Source: Nepenthes gracilis
Lineage: Eukaryota > Streptophyta > Magnoliopsida > Caryophyllales > Nepenthaceae
DNA: 64,000 nucleotides
Direction of reading: 5' to 3'
NCBI GenBank assembly: GCA_033239525.1
Contig: BSYO01000010.1
Span: 9,699,379 to 9,763,378 of the forward strand
The translations under genes and the position numbers were made by a program. Positions within the stretch are counted from its first letter, which is position 1. Each line of letters starts with the position of its first letter. Below the pieces are notes generated by a model. That model saw only the letters and a list, made by a program, of their open reading frames with translations. It did not search any database and was not told where the DNA came from. Positions 59,871 through 64,000 of this stretch are shown here, piece by piece.

Positions 59871-60999
59871 AAATGGGCTTGGAGGTCATTTCACAGGAAG
59901 AGATGGCCATGCGATCGTGCAAACGGGTTATTTGTTTAAGGATTGGAAGGAGTATTTCGATGTCCTTCAAGGAAGGTGAGTAGTATTGCTAATATTTGGT
60001 GTCAAAAATTTTGGGTTGGAATATGTCTTGATGCTCAACAGGAGGTGTTTCAGGATGAATCTCAAATGGCTTCTAATATCTAAGTGAAGGGAGTACTCTG
60101 TCTTTGGTTCTAGGATGGAGAACATCTCCCAAGTATGAGGCCAAGGAACTATTAGATGAGAAACCCTCACTGTTTCGATTTCGAGGATATTAGGCCAGTA
60201 AGAGATATAGTATTGTTGAGTAATTGTGGAATCGACAGTTTAGGATAACCCATTTATCGTTACTTGGATGATATGCGGGGATAGGATTGGTTGGCTCACG
60301 ATATGCCGACAGGATGATGAGTTAGATAAGTATTCGAGTTCGAAGTTTTGGATGATTGCTTTTATTGCATTGCCGAGATGGATTGTAGTCTAAGGATTAT
60401 AGGCTTTACCTGAATCGTATTGATGTCCTTATGATCTTCTTTAGGTTTATAGCTGCAAGGTAACCAATGAGTTTGATCTGAATTAATAGACATGGGTTGT
60501 AAGAGGATTCTTAGTATCCTGATAGATGTTAATCAGAGTATTGCAGCGGGGCCATATAGGCCATAGTTTATGGATTTCAGGGTAGGATTAATGTTCCGTG
60601 TGAATGATCATTCTCAAGGTTTAGGATAAATTGAAATAAGGGTCGATTAATCGTTTGAAGTCTTACGATAGGCCCATTTGGAGTTTTGACTTGTCTTTGA
60701 AGTTGATGGATTTTTATAGTCTCCCATGTATAGATGATTGAGGAAGTAAGCAAGTAGTCGGGTAAAGTCATGGTGGGAGATTAGGGATCTATCTTATGGT
60801 GAGGTTTCAATCTCAATTTCCGATCAAAAAGTATTAGATGTTGAGGATTTGGAAATTCCAAATAAATAAGGTTCTCTAGGGTAAATAACCAAGGATATGT
60901 TTTGGGAGCACTATGAAGAGTCTAGAAAGATTACCCCCTTCTCTTATCAAAATTTGAGGTTTGTTAAATTTTGACGACGAAATTTCTATATGGGAGAAT
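59871..60999 (+). pseudogene. E4 interior, right part: decayed 3' end of pol
   Basis: No readable frame. It ends AAATTTTGACGACGAAATTTC and TGGGAGAAT before the 3' LTR, the standard 3' end of this group (compare 19615-19646 and 38866-38897). Segments near 60640-60760 look like the GPF-to-chromodomain part of E1/E2 interiors in order, but are too decayed to be certain. Confidence 0.5.
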
Positions 61000-62875
61000 T
61001 GTAAGGTACCGTTTCTAAAAATATAATAAAAATGAATTGAAAGGTTTTGGATTCTAAAACATAGTAATTGTGGGGTAATTATACTAGTATAATCAAAAGT
61101 GGGCTTAAAGTATTTGAAAAAGTAAGTATACGAAGCGAAATAAGGTTGAGAGGCTTGGTGCCTGACTACCGCCCGAGGTGCTACTCGGGTAGAAATAACA
61201 GAACTGCTGTGCTCGAGGAGCACCCGAGGCGAGCCCAGTGCACGTTTGGCAAAATTGAGTTGCTAGAGGGCGCCTGATGGGCTCTTGAGGGTGACCATTT
61301 GGGTTTCTTGGTGCTCGATTAACACTCGAGCGCTGCTAACATTACACATAAAAGCCACATCCGAGTTCTTTTTCACCGTTGGCCACGCGGTTTGGGGCGA
61401 ACGCACGGGAAAGAGAGAGGAAGAGTGAGAGAGGGTGCGGAGAGGAGAGAGAAACGGAGCAAATGAAGGCTTTTGGGTCCGATTCTGACTTGAAGATAGT
61501 TGGAGAAATCATAGATCAGGTAGAGAAAAGTACACCCATACCCTTTTCTTCTGTTTTCTTTAATTTTCATTTGATCCCCTTCGGATATTATTATCCCAAT
61601 ATCTAACCCATGCATGTATATGTGATACTCATAGCTTAATCATGCATATATATGATTTTTGTGTCCAAATTTGAGGATTTATTCCGATTTTTGCATATAA
61701 ACCCTAACCCCACCCCCAGGTAGTTTCGGCCTCCGATTTTTGGAAATTTTGCATAAATTGAGACTAGAATATAATTGCCCATATCCTACGTAAGTTAATT
61801 TATCAATTTGATATTCGATTTGGTGGATTTATGTGGACTTTCATTTGCAAAACCCTTGACCCGCGCCCAGACCTCGTTTGAGCACATATTTTGAGTTTTA
61901 TTCATAAATTGAGTTGAGGTTATGTTTATCCATATCTTGAATTTAGTAATTTACCCATTGGATGCCCAAAATTTCGTGAATTACCCGATATGTGCAACCA
62001 TGCACTGTTCACCCGAGCGCTTTGGTAATTTTTGCATAATTCTATATTGTCTAATTGTTAATTAAGCTGCATGTACATTCACATATGATTAATTGTTATT
62101 CCGAAATCATGTTCATTAATCGATTATGAAAGAAATCTGAGCCGAAGGCCTCTAAAGTTATAATTGTCTATCGGTGGTAGGAATCTCTATTCTTCCCTAT
62201 ATTTATAATGTTCATATATGCAAAATGAGTCATGAAAATATTTAAGTCTGAATGAAAGATAATAATTGTATATACGTTCAGAGGGAAGTCCACAATGTGT
62301 TATGTGATCAAATTGTTCTCCCGGTTGGAGATATTATAAAGGAATTATGGTAGACCTTCTCTCAAATGAATAAGAAACCGTGAAACTAGGACCATGGATT
62401 TACGTTACAGAGGTAATACCCCTTGGTCTGCCACTAACATTATAGTAAAGACTTAGGGATTACTTCGACTGCGCCTATTATAATGGGTAATACTCTTGAC
62501 AAATCTTAGAATATTAATGTGAAAGGATGAGGACAACCTCTTGGCCCCAGGGGTACATGTGGGGGCATATATGATGGTTGAGTTGTTACATACTATAAAT
62601 GTAGTCGATGGCCAAATAGCTGCAGGCCTAAAATGTAGCTGATGGTCGAATAGTTGTAGACCTTAAATGTAGCCGATGGTTGAGTAGCTGTAGGCCTAAA
62701 ATGTAGTCGATGGTTGAGTAGTTGTAGACCTTAAATGTAGCCGATGGATGAATAGCTATAGGCCTAAAATATAGTAGATGGTCGAGTTGCTGCAAACCTT
62801 AAATGTAGTCGATGGTCGAGTAGTAACTGTAGGCTCTAAAATGTAGCCGTTATGCCTTAGAATGTATAGAGTAAC
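61000..62875 (+). repeat. E4 3' LTR (family H), cut by J
   Basis: TGTAAGGTACCGTTTC, matching 49105-50830 or so. The donor-like AGAG/GTAATACC at 62413 is conserved. Stops at GAGTAAC where J begins. Confidence 0.85.
62573..62850 (+). repeat. 34-bp tandem repeat in E4 3' LTR, about 8 copies
   Basis: Copies alternate AGGCCTAAAATGTAG and AGACCTTAAATGTAG endings, so the working unit is a 68-bp pair. About twice the copy number of the 5' LTR. Confidence 0.85.
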
Positions 62876-64000
62876 TGTGAGATCCCAATCTTAAAAGTAA
62901 CATGATAATTAGGCCTTGTAAATGCCTAAGAAAAATTTAAGCAATGAGATGGCCGGAGTTGAAAAGGAGAAGACCAAAGTTGATGGAGTGGAGGCCGGAG
63001 TGGATAGTGTGGTTGAGGAGGCCGATTGAGATGGTGTTAGTGTTGAGGCCGAAGTGACGGTGTGGGTGATGGAGGACAAAGTTGATGGTGTGTGTGTGAT
63101 GGAGGCTGAAGTTGATGATTATAAGGAAATGGCTGAAGTTGATGAAGGATGATGAAGGATGGAGTTGATGAAATGTTGACCAAAATTATGTGGTTGTTGA
63201 CTGAAAATTTGTGGATGAAATGATGATCGAAATTATGTGGTTGTTGATTGAAAATTTGAGGATAAAATATTGACCGAAATTATGAGGTTGTTGATAGGAA
63301 ATTTGAGGATGAAATGTTGATCGAAATTATGTGGTTGTTGACCGAAAATTTGAGGATGAAATGTTGACCGAAATTATGAGGTTGTTGACCGAAAATTTGA
63401 GGATGAAATGTTGACTGGAAATTGATTTCGTTGACCGGCAAAGGGCTGAAATTTTGAAGCAAAATGCTAACCAATTTTGAGAAAATAAATGCCGGACAGC
63501 TTTTGCTGGCGTGTTTTGGTAAGCACCTCACCGGGCTGGTTGAAGTTAAATTTGCCTAACATCTTAAGTTACCAGCCTGCCTTTAAAGCAAATCTGTCAA
63601 GCAGCATATTGAGAAAATAAATTCCGAATTGCCGGACTGCTGATGTGCCAAATCTGCCAGGCAGCATTTTGATGAGAAAATTGCCGGACAGTTTCGTTGG
63701 CCTGCTGTAAAGACTAATGTTGGGCAGCTTTAGGGATGGAATTTCGGAGATCATGAGCCAACTTTCGGAGACCACAAACAATTTTTCAGAGGAAATTGGG
63801 AAATTCTCAAAGCCAATATTGAGTGATGATTTTCAGAGACTTTTAGAATGGAAAAGCAACCAGAGTAGATTGGAATTGGATCAAGGCTGACTTCAGTTGG
63901 AATAGATTTACCTACCCCGTTGACCTCCTTCCAACTACCCAGAGAAGGTAAACCATTCTTACCTACCCCGCTCACCTTCTAGAAAAAAAAGAAAGTACAA
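62876..64000 (+). repeat. LTR J, start of a further element, open at window end
   Basis: TGTGAGATCCCAATC resembles family C starts. Its U3 has GAGGCCGGAGT-type units (62945-63110), a 47-bp array (63175-63409), and near 63905-63985 the CTACCCCGTTGACCTCCTT segment that precedes the TATA box in family C (32637-32760). The promoter and everything downstream are outside the window. Confidence 0.75.
63175..63409 (+). repeat. 47-bp tandem repeat, 5 copies, in LTR J U3
   Basis: Each unit contains two half-repeats, GTTGACCGAAATTATG and GTTGACCGAAAATTTG, plus GAGGATGAAAT. Minus-strand frames across it are artefacts. Confidence 0.88.

Larger units (their letters stand above)
49105..62875 (+). mobile_element. 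E4: long-LTR element (family H), interrupted, right end outside the window
   Basis: 5' LTR 49105-51620, 3' LTR from 61000 to 62875, where LTR J interrupts it. Interior 51621-60999 has a primer-binding site, unreadable pol remains and a polypurine tract, and is broken by minus-strand fragment I and solo LTR K. The left flank TTGAC should be its target duplication, but the right copy lies beyond the window. As in E1 and E2, no protein is readable. Confidence 0.82.

Overview
The window is repeat-rich nuclear DNA of a flowering plant. It is AT-rich, has no recognisable host gene, and consists largely of long-LTR Ty3/gypsy retrotransposons inserted into one another. The coding relics (gag with a CCHC knuckle, aspartic protease, RT, RNase H, integrase, GPY/F region and a C-terminal chromodomain-like segment, in that order) point to chromoviruses of the Tekay/Del type. 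Species cannot be named from the sequence. LAYOUT: 1-3624 is flanking sequence with a 52-bp minisatellite at about 957-1575. 3630-45922 is one old element (here E0) expanded from about 8.6 kb to 42 kb by insertions. Its 5' LTR (family A) is split by a minus-strand solo LTR (family F, 4025-7539, TSD ATTTC). Its gag-pol is split by element E1 (10404-28223, TSD AGGCA), whose own 5' LTR is split by the complete element E2 (13436-22707, TSD AACTA). Its 3' LTR is split by a solo LTR (family D, from 31808, TSD GCAGC/GCAAC), which in turn holds element E3 (32110-41083, TSD GGAAA) with a decayed but nearly full-length gag-pol. 45923-46950 is AT-rich filler. 46951-49104 is a degraded minus-strand LTR fragment (L). 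A further element, E4 (family H LTRs), starts at 49105 and runs to 62875, where another LTR (J) interrupts it and continues past the window end. E4 is itself interrupted by a minus-strand LTR fragment (I, about 53882-57261) and a solo LTR (K, 57427-59870). HOW THE PARTS RELATE: E0 and E3 are the only copies with readable proteins, and both are dead through stops and frameshifts. E1 and E2 have about 3-kb LTRs around an interior holding only unreadable pol remains. Because both copies share that interior, they probably moved with proteins from other elements, as LARD-type elements do. Nesting gives a relative order: E0 first, then F, D and E1 into it, then E3 into D and E2 into E1. MOST UNUSUAL POINT: LTR families that differ at their 5' ends and in U3 share an ordered set of modules downstream of the promoter. 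These are a splice-donor-like site (AG/GTAAGT type), a hairpin (GATTGTGT ... ACACAATC), a TCCTCGGGGC...GTACAAGGAGG module that is tandemly amplified in some families, and a pyrimidine tract ending in CAG (acceptor-like). This suggests an intron carried inside the LTR. Two kinds of U3, one built of GTTGACCGG minisatellites and one GC-rich with GCTCGAGC palindromes, appear to have been exchanged on this common backbone.
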